A stretch of DNA of 64,000 nucleotides from JACKJP01 sp050249695 (GCA_050249695.1 JBFWQA010000001.1:1282705-1346704); one strand, 5' to 3'; positions 25,464-34,235 are shown, numbered from the stretch's first letter. Numbers and translations: made by a program. The notes: a model not told the origin generated them from the letters alone.

Positions 25464-26099
25464 ATGGATGCCATCGTGAAGCCGTTCAAGGCGCGGGTCA
25501 ATCTCGCGGCCGGCACCGATCCGGCAACCCGCCCGACGCGCGAGGAGGCCGAGGCTGCGGTGCGCACGCTCATCGCCTATATCGGCGACGACGGCGATCG
25601 CGAGGGCCTGCTCGAGACGCCGCGCCGGGTGGTGAAGGCTTATGACGAGCTGTTCGCCGGCTACAACGAATGCCCCACCGACATACTCTCGCGCACGTTC
25701 CAGGATGTCGGCGGCTATGAGGATATCGTGATCGTGCGCGATATCCCCTTCACCTCCTATTGCGAGCATCACATGCTGCCGTTCACCGGCAAGGCGCATA
25801 TCGGCTACTACCCATCCAAGGGCGTCGTCGGCCTGTCCAAACTCGCCCGGGTGGTGAACGTCTTCGCCCGCCGGCTCCAGACGCAGGAAAACCTCACCGC
25901 CTCCATCGTCGGCGCCATCGAGACGTCGCTGAAGCCGCGCGGAACGGCCGTCCTCATCGAGGCCGAGCACCAGTGCATGGTGATGCGCGGCGTGCGCACA
26001 CCGGGCACGAGCACCATCACCAGCCAGTTCACCGGCGTGTTCGAGGGCGACAAGGAAGCGCGCAACCACTTCCTCGACCTGCTCGACCGCAAGAACTGA
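25464..26099 (+). CDS. folE: GTP cyclohydrolase I
   Basis: 211 residues. Family motifs: LLETPRRVVKAYDELFAGY near 50, the zinc site FTSYCEHHMLPFTGKAHIGY near 98-117, SKLARVVNVFARRLQTQENLT, and the second zinc cysteine in HQCMVMRGVRTPGTSTITSQF. It opens GTP to dihydroneopterin triphosphate for folate synthesis. The ATG at 25464 has GGAGAAG upstream; a start at 25437 lacks a site. hisI follows after 22 bases, a pairing common in Rhizobiales. Confidence 0.97.
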   Translation: MDAIVKPFKARVNLAAGTDPATRPTREEAEAAVRTLIAYIGDDGDREGLLETPRRVVKAYDELFAGYNECPTDILSRTFQDVGGYEDIVIVRDIPFTSYCEHHMLPFTGKAHIGYYPSKGVVGLSKLARVVNVFARRLQTQENLTASIVGAIETSLKPRGTAVLIEAEHQCMVMRGVRTPGTSTITSQFTGVFEGDKEARNHFLDLLDRKN

Positions 26100-26121
26100 C
26101 GGCCAGACAAGAGTTCCGATC

Positions 26122-26535
26122 ATGAGCCTCACCGGCCTGTTTCCATCCCCGCTTCAGGGCCGGGATGCCGACGAGACGGATGTTTTCGCGCCCCGTTTCG
26201 ACGCCCACGGCCTTTTGCCCGCCATCGTCACCGACGCCACAAGCGGTGAAGTGCTGATGCTCGCCCACATGAACGAGGACGCGCTGCGCCTGACGATCGA
26301 GACGGGTTACGCCCATTTCTGGAGCCGTTCCCGCCGGAAGCTCTGGAAGAAGGGTGAAAGCTCGGGCGCGCTGCTCACGGTCCGCGAGATCCGCACCGAC
26401 TGCGATCAGGATACGATCTGGTTGAAGGCCTCGCTGCCCGACGGCCACGGCGCCTGTCACACCGGCCGGCCCACCTGTTTCTACCGCAGGGTCGAGGGCA
26501 GGTCGGTCGGCGCGCTGCAACTCGCGAAGGATTGA
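26122..26535 (+). CDS. hisI: Phosphoribosyl-AMP cyclohydrolase
   Basis: 137 residues, single-domain HisI. Clear motifs are GLLPAIVTDATSGEVLMLAHMNEDALRLTIETGYAHFWSRSRRKLWKKGESSG and the metal site VREIRTDCDQDTIWLKA followed by HTGRPTCFYR. It carries out the third step of histidine synthesis, opening the purine ring of PR-AMP. Probably cotranscribed with folE although the pathways differ. Confidence 0.96.
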   Translation: MSLTGLFPSPLQGRDADETDVFAPRFDAHGLLPAIVTDATSGEVLMLAHMNEDALRLTIETGYAHFWSRSRRKLWKKGESSGALLTVREIRTDCDQDTIWLKASLPDGHGACHTGRPTCFYRRVEGRSVGALQLAKD

Positions 26536-26630
26536 GGCGCGGATGGCGCGGGCGGCGTCTCCGTTTCCCAATTGTTGACGTATTTTCGATAAACTTGAAC
26601 GGTGGGGCACATGCGCCGGAGGAACCGGCC

Positions 26631-27683
26631 GTGACGCGCCGACATTATCTCGCTGCGGATGACGGGGGCCGTCCGGACGACCGCAGGATATTTGAAGTGA
26701 TGACCAAGCCTGGCAGAATTCCCGAAGACGGCGTCTCGCGCATGGAGCATCCGCCGCATGGCGGCCGGCCGACCATCGGCCTTGCGCTGAGTGGCGGCGC
26801 GGCGCGCGGCTGGGCCCATATCGGCGTCCTGCGCGCGCTCGAAGAGGCCGGCTACCGGCCTGACGTGATCGCGGGCACGTCCATCGGCGCGGTCGTCGGC
26901 GGCTGTTACGCGGCCGGCAAGATGGGCGCGCTGGAGGAATTCGCGCTCAGTCTCAACCGCCGGCGCATTTTCGGCCTTCTCGATTTCGACCTGCGCGGCT
27001 CCGGCCTCATCACCGGCAACCGTCTGGCCGACCTGCTCGACGTTCACATCGCCGACATGTGCTTCGACCATGTCGAAACCCGCCTCGCCTTCGTCGCGAC
27101 CGAACTCAAGACCGGCCACGAGGTCTGGCTGCAGAAGGGCCGTATGGCCGACGCCATGCGCGCCTCCTATGCCCTGCCGGGCATTTTCCGGCCGGTGCGC
27201 GTCTCAGGCCGCTGGCTGATCGACGGCGCGCTGGTCAACCCGATCCCCGTCTCCGTGTGCCGCGCGATGGGTGCCCGGGTCGTGATTGCCGTCAACCTCA
27301 ACGCCGATGTCTTCGGGCGCGGCACCGTCGTGCCCCATCACATGGCCGACGACGGCGATGGACTGATGGAAAGCGATCAGCCCTTCGTCGACGGCAAGGC
27401 CGAGAAGCTGATCCGCCGACAGATGCGCACCAGTTCCAGCAAGGGCGCGCCAGGCATTTCCTCCGTCATGGTGGACGCCTTCAACATCACGCAGGACAGG
27501 ATCGCCCGCTCCCGGCTTGCCGGCGATCCGCCCGACAGCATGATCTCGCTCCGCCTCGGGCGTGTCGGGCTGTTCGAGTTTCACCGTGCAGTCGAAGCGA
27601 TAACGATCGGCTATGAAACAACGCGCGGCATGCTCCCGCAGATCGCGGAGACAGTCGCCTCGCTGTCGCATGTGGAGAGTTAG
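26631..27683 (+). CDS. Patatin-like phospholipase / esterase (RssA type)
   Basis: 350 residues. The catalytic dyad is in place: oxyanion loop LSGGAARGWAHIGVL, nucleophile in VIAGTSIGAVVGGCYA (GxSxG), and the Asp in WLIDGALVNPIPV. The start is GTG 26631, with GGAGGA exactly seven bases upstream; an ATG at 26700 would fit the core but has no good site. The family hydrolyses phospholipid or other acyl esters on the cytoplasmic side of the membrane. It follows hisI with its own ribosome site. Confidence 0.9.
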   Translation: MTRRHYLAADDGGRPDDRRIFEVMTKPGRIPEDGVSRMEHPPHGGRPTIGLALSGGAARGWAHIGVLRALEEAGYRPDVIAGTSIGAVVGGCYAAGKMGALEEFALSLNRRRIFGLLDFDLRGSGLITGNRLADLLDVHIADMCFDHVETRLAFVATELKTGHEVWLQKGRMADAMRASYALPGIFRPVRVSGRWLIDGALVNPIPVSVCRAMGARVVIAVNLNADVFGRGTVVPHHMADDGDGLMESDQPFVDGKAEKLIRRQMRTSSSKGAPGISSVMVDAFNITQDRIARSRLAGDPPDSMISLRLGRVGLFEFHRAVEAITIGYETTRGMLPQIAETVASLSHVES

Positions 27684-27716
27684 AACCGTCCGTTGCGGGA
27701 ATCGGAGCCGTTATTA

Positions 27717-27733
27717 ACCGCATAATATGCGGT
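27717..27733. promoter_or_regulatory. Perfect 17-base palindrome between convergent genes
   Basis: ACCGCATA-A-TATGCGGT, flanked by ATT and AAT that extend the symmetry with one mismatch. It lies in the 140-base gap between the patatin and CBS genes, which are convergent, so it is not an obvious promoter operator. It lacks the T-run of a terminator. Confidence 0.4.
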
Positions 27734-27823
27734 GAATATCCTTGCTGCTGCGGAAATCCCAGCAGCCAATAGCGCTTCTTGCGCCACCTCGGGCGCTTGC
27801 AGGGAACGGACTCAGGCGTTTCG

Positions 27824-28255
27824 TCAAGCCGTCGCGATATATTCGCGCATCGCTTCCGCCTCGCGCACGGTTTCCTCGATGCGCGCCTTGACCACGTCGC
27901 CGATGGAAACGATGCCGGCCAGCCGGCCGTCGACGACCACCGGCAGATGCCGGAACTTGCCGCCCGTCATCTGCTGCATCAGATCCCCGATTGAATCTTC
28001 CAGTTCACAGGTAACGACCTTCTTCGTCATGATCGCGCTCACCGGCTGGTCGAGCGCGGTTGCGCCGCGGCTGGCGATCTCGCGTACCACGTCTCGTTCC
28101 GAGACGATGCCGATGACCCGGTCGCTGCGATCGGTCACCACGATCGCGCCGATCCGCCTTTCGGCGAGAATCCTTATCGCCGAATTGATGGTCTCCTGCG
28201 CCGTGATGGTTACGACGTCGGTACCCTTTTCCATGAGGATCTGTTCTGCCGTCAT
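27824..28255 (-). CDS. Two-CBS-domain protein
   Basis: 143 residues with a tandem CBS pair: first module VVTITAQETINSAIRILAERRIGAIVVTDRSDRVIGIVSERDVVREIA, second VSAIMTKKVVTCELEDSIGDLMQQMTGGKFRHLPVVVDGRLAGIVSIGDVVKARI. CBS pairs bind adenine nucleotides and act as energy sensors or regulatory subunits. No effector domain is present, and the partner is unknown. AAGGAGG precedes the ATG. Confidence 0.92.
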   Translation of the reverse strand: MTAEQILMEKGTDVVTITAQETINSAIRILAERRIGAIVVTDRSDRVIGIVSERDVVREIASRGATALDQPVSAIMTKKVVTCELEDSIGDLMQQMTGGKFRHLPVVVDGRLAGIVSIGDVVKARIEETVREAEAMREYIATA

Positions 28256-28302
28256 TGCTTTCCTCCTTCATGCGACCTTCTTGAGAGGCCCCAACCCGAA
28301 GA

Positions 28303-28333
28303 CGCTGTACCTTGGCGCTGTACCTTGACGCTG
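28303..28333. repeat. Tandem 13-base repeat
   Basis: CGCTGTACCTTGG and CGCTGTACCTTGA stand side by side, followed by CGCTG. It lies between the CBS gene and the DUF2157 gene and probably arose by slippage. Confidence 0.6.
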
Positions 28334-28417
28334 CCCTCATGATGCCCCCAATTGCGCCGATCGCGCAACGCCGTCATAGTCGCGACGGTTTCAATGACAT
28401 GAATGCGATGTGTCGAA

Positions 28418-29764
28418 ATGTTCGGCAACCTCTACCGGAACCGTCTCCGCCGCGATCTTGAGAACTGGCGCGATCAGGGCGTTATCGACGCCGCGACCGC
28501 GCGCCGGATCGAACTACACCTCGCGGACCGCGAAGGCGGCTCCAATCTCGCCCAATGGCTGGCGGGCCTAGGTGTCGTGCTCGTCGCCGCTGCGGCGATC
28601 GCCTTCGTCGCCGCCAACTGGGAGGCTGTGCCCCGTCTCGCCCGCTGCGGCCTGCTCGTCGCCGGCATGGTGGTCTGTTACGCGGGCGCGGGCTGGCTCT
28701 TCCGGGCCGGCCATCCCAAATTCGCCGATCTCGCCGTCGCACTCGGCGCGGCTCTGTTCGGCGCCTCCATCGTCCTTGTCGCCCAGAGCTACCACATCGC
28801 CGGCAGCGCCTCCGGCGCGTTCCTGCTCTGGGGGCTCGGCGCATTCGCCGCGAGCCTTCTGGGTAATTCGCGCGCAAGCCTCGTTCTCGCCTTCGGCATC
28901 CTGACCTACTGGGCCTTCGTCTGGTTTGAGGACGGCGCACGCCTGATGCCGCTCGAACTGCCCTGGCACTATCTGCCCGTCATAGCGGGCACCGTCCTTG
29001 TCGCCTGGTGGCTGGATTTCGCGCGCGGCCTCACGCTCGCGGTCGCCGCAACCTTCGGCTGGGCGATGGTGACGCTGTTGCTGCGGGCGGAGGACGCCGG
29101 CTGGCTGGGCTATCCGGGCATGCTTTCAATTCTCGCCGCACCGGCCGCGCTCGGGGCGCTCGGGGCGCTGGCCCGAACCAACGGCAACGCCACCATGCAG
29201 GCCGTCGGGTTCACGACGCCACCGTTCGCGCTGCTCGGCACGCTCGGCAGTCTGTTCGTGCTGCAGTTCACCGTCAGCGATGATTTCGGGACCTCCGGCG
29301 GCATTTCCGGCGAACCGATGGTGGTCGCGATCCTGCTTTCGCTGATCGCCGCCGGCGCACTGTTCCTGGCTTCCATGCGCGGCGAGGTACCTCGCTGGGC
29401 GCCCCTCGCCCTCGCCCTCATTCTCGCGGCCCTGCACTTGCTTGCCATCCCGATGATCGACGCGCCGGACGAAGACACGCGGTTCGTCATGACGATCGTC
29501 CTGGCGGGAATGATCCTGATTTCCGCGGTCGCGATGATCCTCTACGGCCAGGCAACGATGCGTCGTCAGGCAAGCACCCTCGGCGTCCTGATGTTTGGGG
29601 GCGAAGTGCTCTACATCTACTGGGCGGCATTCGGCTCGCTGCTCGATTCAGCGAGTTTCTTCATGATCGGCGGCCTCATCCTCATCGGCTTCGCGATTTG
29701 GCTGGTACGGCGCCAGCGCAGACGAACGCCTCCGGAAACCGCCGCGACGGGGGCACCGGCATGA
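28418..29764 (+). CDS. DUF2157 membrane protein
   Basis: 448 residues. The N-terminal 45 residues (LENWRDQGVIDAATARRIELHL) form the soluble DUF2157 start, followed by about twelve hydrophobic segments from residue 48 (LAGLGVVLVAAAAIAFVAANWEAVP) to the end. The ATG at 28418 was chosen; one at 28403 is also possible. Function is unknown. The ATG of the next gene overlaps its stop, and DUF2157 with GDYXXLXY proteins is a recurrent pair, so both should act together in the membrane. Confidence 0.88.
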   Translation: MFGNLYRNRLRRDLENWRDQGVIDAATARRIELHLADREGGSNLAQWLAGLGVVLVAAAAIAFVAANWEAVPRLARCGLLVAGMVVCYAGAGWLFRAGHPKFADLAVALGAALFGASIVLVAQSYHIAGSASGAFLLWGLGAFAASLLGNSRASLVLAFGILTYWAFVWFEDGARLMPLELPWHYLPVIAGTVLVAWWLDFARGLTLAVAATFGWAMVTLLLRAEDAGWLGYPGMLSILAAPAALGALGALARTNGNATMQAVGFTTPPFALLGTLGSLFVLQFTVSDDFGTSGGISGEPMVVAILLSLIAAGALFLASMRGEVPRWAPLALALILAALHLLAIPMIDAPDEDTRFVMTIVLAGMILISAVAMILYGQATMRRQASTLGVLMFGGEVLYIYWAAFGSLLDSASFFMIGGLILIGFAIWLVRRQRRRTPPETAATGAPA

Positions 29765-30384
29765 GCACCGCCCTCCTCGCCGATGCCCCGCCCGCCCGCA
29801 TGTGGCCGCGGATACTCCTGCTCGCCGCGCTGCAGATCGGCGCGCTCGTCTGGATGATCGCCGACCGTGCGATGATCCTGAACAGTAGGGTGGAAGTGAC
29901 CCTGAAAGTCGTGCCGATCGATCCGCGGGATTTCTTCCGCGGCGACTACGTCACGCTTTCCTACGACATCTCGCGCCTGCACGTACCCCAGGGCACGCCC
30001 GCCGCCGCCATCGAGCCGAATGAAGACGTGTTCGTTCGCGTCGCGCCGGGACCGGACGGCACGGCGGAAGTGCTGGAGGTCGCGCAAGACAGGCCGTCCG
30101 GAGAAGGGGTTGTCCTGCGCGGCCGCCTGCTGGGAAGTTTCGGCGAGCGCCGGGTCACGGGGCAGGATGAATCCGAGGGTTGCGGCGCCGAGATGTGCGT
30201 GACGCTTCGCGTAGACTACGGCATCGACCGGTATTTCGTGCCGGAGGGAAAAGGCCGCGACATCGAGCGCATCACCGGTGACGGACGCGTCAGTATCGTC
30301 GCCGCCGTGTCGCCTTCGGGCGAGTTGGCGATCAAGCGCCTGCTGGTCGACGGAGAGCCCGTCTACGACGAACCGTTGTGGTGA
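29761..30384 (+). CDS. GDYXXLXY domain protein
   Basis: 207 residues: one N-terminal membrane segment (ILLLAALQIGALVWMIADRA) and an extracytoplasmic domain with the name-giving motif GDYVTLSY near 61. VPIDPRDFFRGDYV and VPEGKGRDIE are also family-typical. The ATG overlaps the DUF2157 stop (ATGA), so the genes are translationally coupled. Function unknown. Its 3' end overlaps the convergent rhomboid gene by 22 bases. Confidence 0.9.
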   Translation: MSTALLADAPPARMWPRILLLAALQIGALVWMIADRAMILNSRVEVTLKVVPIDPRDFFRGDYVTLSYDISRLHVPQGTPAAAIEPNEDVFVRVAPGPDGTAEVLEVAQDRPSGEGVVLRGRLLGSFGERRVTGQDESEGCGAEMCVTLRVDYGIDRYFVPEGKGRDIERITGDGRVSIVAAVSPSGELAIKRLLVDGEPVYDEPLW

Positions 30385-31169
30385 GGCGGTTCATCCTCTT
30401 GCGCGCGACGCCATTCGTCTTCCGCGCGTAACACTTCGGCCATCCTCACCTGACGCCGCCGCGCGGTTGCCCCGTCGAATAGCGGAAATAGCAGCAGACC
30501 CGCGGCGAAACCGCCGATATGGGCCTGCCACGCCACGGCGCCGCCAACGCCCGGCACCAGCGACGAACCGATCCCGAAAAGGACGTTCAGCCCCAGCCAG
30601 ATCAGCGTGAAGAACACCACCCTCGGCTGGCGCAGCACGACCGACAGCGGCGCCGCCGGTTGCAGCGGTGCCAGCGGATCCATGCGCCGGAACATGTCGA
30701 GCGGACCGCCGCGATCGAAGGCGAAGCGGGCGGCGGCGCCCATCAGCCCCGAGCCCGCCGCCGAAGCGCCGATCACGGGAACCGGATCGTGCGGGTAGAT
30801 CGCAAGATGCGCCAGCGCCCCGGCGACCGCGGCGACGAGGACAAGGGCGATGAACCGCCCGTTGCCGAAGCGGCGCGCGACGGGTGTGCCGAACGCGGCG
30901 ATCCACAGGGAGTTGATCACCAGGTGCATGCCGCTGCCATGCAGCACCGCATAGCTGACGAGGCTCCACCAGCGCGCCCCTTCGCCGCCGGGCAACAGCG
31001 CCACCGCCGCCGGATCGCCGATGGTCCGGGCGGGTATGAGTGCCAGCGTCAGGAGCAGTTCGTAGTCCGCGTCCGCGGGCAGCAGCAACCTTATGAGGTG
31101 GACGCCGGCAAGTACCGCAACGAGGGCGGCGGTAATACTGGGGATATTGAGGATAGGTTCGCGTTTCAA
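30363..31169 (-). CDS. Rhomboid family intramembrane serine protease
   Basis: 268 residues with six or so membrane segments. The L1 loop and HxxxN motif are in WWSLVSYAVLHGSGMHLVINSLWIAAFG. The nucleophile is in VIGASAAGSGLMGAAAR, where the usual GxSG reads GASA, and the catalytic His is in WQAHIGGFAAGLLL. A cytoplasmic loop of about 40 residues (DPLAPLQPAAP) separates segments four and five. Rhomboids cut membrane proteins. It ends inside the 3' end of the GDYXXLXY gene. Confidence 0.9.
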   Translation of the reverse strand: MKREPILNIPSITAALVAVLAGVHLIRLLLPADADYELLLTLALIPARTIGDPAAVALLPGGEGARWWSLVSYAVLHGSGMHLVINSLWIAAFGTPVARRFGNGRFIALVLVAAVAGALAHLAIYPHDPVPVIGASAAGSGLMGAAARFAFDRGGPLDMFRRMDPLAPLQPAAPLSVVLRQPRVVFFTLIWLGLNVLFGIGSSLVPGVGGAVAWQAHIGGFAAGLLLFPLFDGATARRRQVRMAEVLRAEDEWRRAQEDEPPHHNGSS

Positions 31170-31308
31170 ATCGCTTTGGTCCCGCCTGCCGGTTCATGGT
31201 CGTGGCTTCGCGGCCCGGAATGGCCCGCAACATGCTTGGGTTCCTTTCATCAGGAACTTCGGCGCGCTGCAAGTGCCAACGAGAAACGAAACGGGGGCGG
31301 TCAGATAC

Positions 31309-31953
31309 ATGGGTAGTTCAAATTGTTTCACGACGGAACAGTCGGCCTTGCGGATAGCGAGTCCGGCGTCGCGTCGCATGTTCGAGTACTGGAACCGCCT
31401 GCGCGGCCGCGAAGTGGCGCCGCAGCGCAGCGACATCGAACCGGCTGACATATCCGATATCCTTCCGGACACGTTCATTCTGGAGCAATGGGCGACCGAC
31501 AGATTCCGCTACCGGCTCGCCGGCACGCGTCTTTGCGCGGTGAGCGGCGGCGAGCTCAAGGGCGCCGAATGGATGTCGGAGTGGGGGCCGGCGGATGCGG
31601 AGTCGCTCGTCACCGCCTTCCGCACGATGACACGCGACGGCGCCGGCATCCTGTTGCGCCTTATGGCCGGCAATGCGCGGGGCCAGCAGGTGCGCATGGA
31701 AATCGTGCTGCTGCCGCTGCTCAACGGCGCCCAGGGAATCAACCGCGTCATTGGCACCGCCTCGACGCTCGATACACCATATTGGCTGGGATCGGTGCCC
31801 CTCACCTCCCAGATGCTGACCGACCTGCACATGATCTGGCCCGAAGAGAGCGACCGCATCGCCAGAGGCGAACAGGACGTTACGGTTCTCTCGGCGCAAC
31901 CTGTTCGCTGGCATGGGCATCTGGCCGTGTATGAAGGTGGCGTCAGAGAATAG
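31309..31953 (+). CDS. PAS domain protein (PAS_5 type)
   Basis: 214 residues from the ATG at 31309, preceded by GGGGGC. The sequence SRRMFEYWNRLRGREVAPQRSDIEPADISDILPDTFILEQWATDRFRYRLAGTRLCAVSGGELKG is typical of the alphaproteobacterial PAS_5 family, which has no linked output domain. It presumably senses a small molecule or redox state. A GC-rich inverted repeat (GCCCGC...GCGGGC) follows the stop. Confidence 0.87.
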   Translation: MGSSNCFTTEQSALRIASPASRRMFEYWNRLRGREVAPQRSDIEPADISDILPDTFILEQWATDRFRYRLAGTRLCAVSGGELKGAEWMSEWGPADAESLVTAFRTMTRDGAGILLRLMAGNARGQQVRMEIVLLPLLNGAQGINRVIGTASTLDTPYWLGSVPLTSQMLTDLHMIWPEESDRIARGEQDVTVLSAQPVRWHGHLAVYEGGVRE

Positions 31954-32103
31954 GCCCGCCTTCGCTGCCAGCGCGGGCACGCCGATCGGGCGGTTTGGAC
32001 CAACTTGCAGGTCAGGGCTTACGACCCGTTAACCATCGGCAGCCTATCGTGGGTCCGAACCCCGAGACATTCCGGCCCGGGCCGGCAGAATTCAGGCTTC
32101 TTC

Positions 32104-32730
32104 ATGCTCGTTGCAAACCAGGCTGGCCACGTCTCGCGTCTTGTAGCCGCCACCGCGGAAGGACGGCGGTATCAGCGCGTCAATGTCAGCCTTTTCGGCC
32201 GCTTCATGCTGCCTGACCTGACCGAGCATGAATGCCAGGTCATCAACATGTCGCCGGGCGGCGCGGCACTGCTGACGAAAGCCCTCGCCGACGAAGGCGA
32301 CCGTGTCATCGCCTATCTCGACAATGTGGGTCGTATCGAGGGCCGTGTGACGCGCCTGTTCGACGGCGGATTCGCTATCGATATCAACGCCACCGACCGC
32401 AAGCGCGACAAGCTGGCGGCGCAACTGACCTGGCTTGCCAACCGCGATACGCTTGGTCTGCCGGAAGACCGCAAGGACGACCGCATCGAACCGGTCAACC
32501 CGTTCAGCAAGATCAAGCTCGCCGACGGCCGGGAATACCCGTGCAAGATCAGCGATATATCGGTATCCGGCGCAGCGGTTTCCTGCGAGGTGGTTCCCGC
32601 CGTGGGCGCGCCCGTCACGCTCGGGCGCACGGCAGGTCGGGTTGTTCGCCACCTGCCCAACGGTTTCGCGATCGAATTCTCCCGCCGGATCGCCGACCAG
32701 GCCTCTCCCGGCATGGAAGACAATCTCTGA
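32104..32730 (+). CDS. Tandem PilZ domain protein
   Basis: 208 residues from ATG 32104. Two PilZ-like halves: the first has RRYQRVNVSLFGRFMLPD and VINMSPGGAALLT, the second DDRIEPVNPFSKIKLADGREYPCKISDISVSGAAVSCE and ends IEFSRRIADQ. The RxxxR and (D/N)xSxxG motifs that bind cyclic di-GMP are recognisable in the first half; the second half keeps DISVSG but lacks a clear RxxxR. A likely cyclic di-GMP receptor acting on motility or adhesion. The protease gene downstream begins 179 bases later on the same strand. Confidence 0.86.
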   Translation: MLVANQAGHVSRLVAATAEGRRYQRVNVSLFGRFMLPDLTEHECQVINMSPGGAALLTKALADEGDRVIAYLDNVGRIEGRVTRLFDGGFAIDINATDRKRDKLAAQLTWLANRDTLGLPEDRKDDRIEPVNPFSKIKLADGREYPCKISDISVSGAAVSCEVVPAVGAPVTLGRTAGRVVRHLPNGFAIEFSRRIADQASPGMEDNL

Positions 32731-32909
32731 CGAATCGTCGTCGGGGGTTTGCGGGAATATCCGTAAGATTTTATCCTTTTCAAACATGGTCCGCTGACCA
32801 AGCTGCCGAATTCGGCGATTGCATAAAATTCGAACTATTCTTTTAGACCGCCCTCAAAGCCCTCCTGACATGATCGCCCCAACAACAAGTGGGAACCGGG
32901 GGCGGTCAG

Positions 32910-33530
32910 ATGAAGTGGACGACGGGTGTATTTGTCGCATTGGCGGCAATGTTCTTCGCAACGCAAATTCAGGCTTCGGCTGCCACGCCGGGGCAGAGCG
33001 CGGCAAAGCCGGCGATGAAGGAATTCGCCAAGGCGCGGCCGCCGATCGGATATGTGCAGTTCTGCACGACATTTCCGGCCGACTGCCAGGCGGCGCTTCC
33101 TCAGACCGTCACGCTGACACCGGCGCGCTGGGCGGAACTCAACGATATCAACGACACGGTCAATCTGACCATCAAGCCGGTCACGGACCAGGAGCTCTAC
33201 AACGAGGAAGAGCGCTGGACCTATCCGGTCACGGAAGGCGACTGCGAGGATTATGTCCTGCTGAAGCGCCGCATGCTGATGGAGCGCGGCTGGTCGGCGG
33301 CGAACCTGCTGATCACGGTCGTTCGCGACCAGCGCGGCGATGGCCATGCGGTACTGACGGTGCGCACTGAACAGGGCGATCTCATCCTGGATAATCAGGT
33401 CAAGGACATCCGTTACTGGTCGCAGACCGACTATCGCTTCGAAAAGCGCCAGTCGACGGCCAACCCGACGGGCTGGGTGTGGCTGCGCGGCGACCGCGGC
33501 GACGCACAGACGCTGGTGTCGTCCTTCTAG
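32910..33530 (+). CDS. Periplasmic transglutaminase-like cysteine protease (BTLCP, LapG family)
   Basis: 206 residues with a signal peptide (cut near residue 24). The catalytic triad of the family is readable: Cys112 in VTEGDCEDYVLLKRRML, His146 in GDGHAVLTV and Asp161 in LILDNQ. LapG, the known member, releases a large surface adhesin when cyclic di-GMP is low. GGGGGC precedes the ATG at 32910. The preceding gene is a PilZ protein, but no LapD-like receptor or adhesin is seen in the window. A very strong terminator follows. Confidence 0.88.
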   Translation: MKWTTGVFVALAAMFFATQIQASAATPGQSAAKPAMKEFAKARPPIGYVQFCTTFPADCQAALPQTVTLTPARWAELNDINDTVNLTIKPVTDQELYNEEERWTYPVTEGDCEDYVLLKRRMLMERGWSAANLLITVVRDQRGDGHAVLTVRTEQGDLILDNQVKDIRYWSQTDYRFEKRQSTANPTGWVWLRGDRGDAQTLVSSF

Positions 33531-33632
33531 GGAATTGGCGCAAGGCCGCGGGTGGGCGGCCTGCGTGGCAAAGGAACACAAGAGACAGTCCGGTCGAGTC
33601 CCCCACCCCTCCGTCCCAAAGACCGGGCTCTA

Positions 33633-33674
33633 GAGCCGGCTTCCTTACCCCGGGAAGCCGGCTCGACCTTTTTT
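33633..33674 (+). terminator. Strong rho-independent terminator after the BTLCP gene
   Basis: GAGCCGGCTTCC (33633-33644) and GGAAGCCGGCTC (33653-33664) pair perfectly over twelve bases, and six T residues follow at 33669-33674. Confidence 0.92.
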
Positions 33675-33701
33675 GGGGCGCATCCGGCAGGCCCTTAGGC
33701 G

Positions 33702-34235
33702 CTATTCCTCGACGACGCTCATCGTCTCGGCGAAGAGACGCGAGCGCTTCACATAGTGCTGCGCGCCGGAACGCAGCATCTTGGCCTGTTCGTCCGTCAA
33801 TTGCCGCACGACGCGGCCGGGCGAGCCGAGAACGAGCGAGTTGTCCGGGATCTCCTTGCCTTCGGAAACCACTGCGTTCGCGCCGATCAGCACGTTTCTG
33901 CCAATCACCGCGCCGTTCAGGACGATCGCGCCCATGCCGACCAGCGAGCCATCGCCTATCGTGCAGCCATGCAGCATCGCGAGGTGACCGATCACGCAGT
34001 CTTGGCCGATCGTCATCGGATAGCCCATGTCCGTATGAAAGACGCAGTTCTCCTGAACGTTGGAGCCTTTCCCCACCGTGATGCGCTCGTTGTCGCCGCG
34101 CAGCACGGCGCCGAACCAGATACTGGTATCTTCCTTGAGCGTCACCTTGCCGATGACCGATGCGCTCGGCGCTACCCAGTAACGGCCTTTCTCCGGCAGC
34201 TCCGGCGAAATGCCGTCAAGTGCGTAAATAGTCAT
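33702..34235 (-). CDS. Gamma-class carbonic anhydrase-like hexapeptide protein
   Basis: 177 residues of left-handed beta-helix repeats. The expected metal ligands are present: His in VFHTDMGYP and in IGHLAMLHG. SIWFGAVLRGD and LVGMGAIVLNGAVIG are typical of the YrdA/PaaY branch. It may be a carbonic anhydrase or an acyltransferase-like protein; the catalytic residues of Cam-type enzymes (acidic loop) are not all evident. It stands alone, facing left. Confidence 0.9.
   Translation of the reverse strand: MTIYALDGISPELPEKGRYWVAPSASVIGKVTLKEDTSIWFGAVLRGDNERITVGKGSNVQENCVFHTDMGYPMTIGQDCVIGHLAMLHGCTIGDGSLVGMGAIVLNGAVIGRNVLIGANAVVSEGKEIPDNSLVLGSPGRVVRQLTDEQAKMLRSGAQHYVKRSRLFAETMSVVEE

Noticed and set aside
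27717..27733. Palindrome considered as a XerCD dif site
   Set aside because: The centre is one base, not six, and the arms do not match the XerC/XerD half-sites.
28303..28333. Tandem repeat considered as a regulatory array
   Set aside because: Only two and a half copies of 13 bases, with no symmetry; slippage is the simpler reading.
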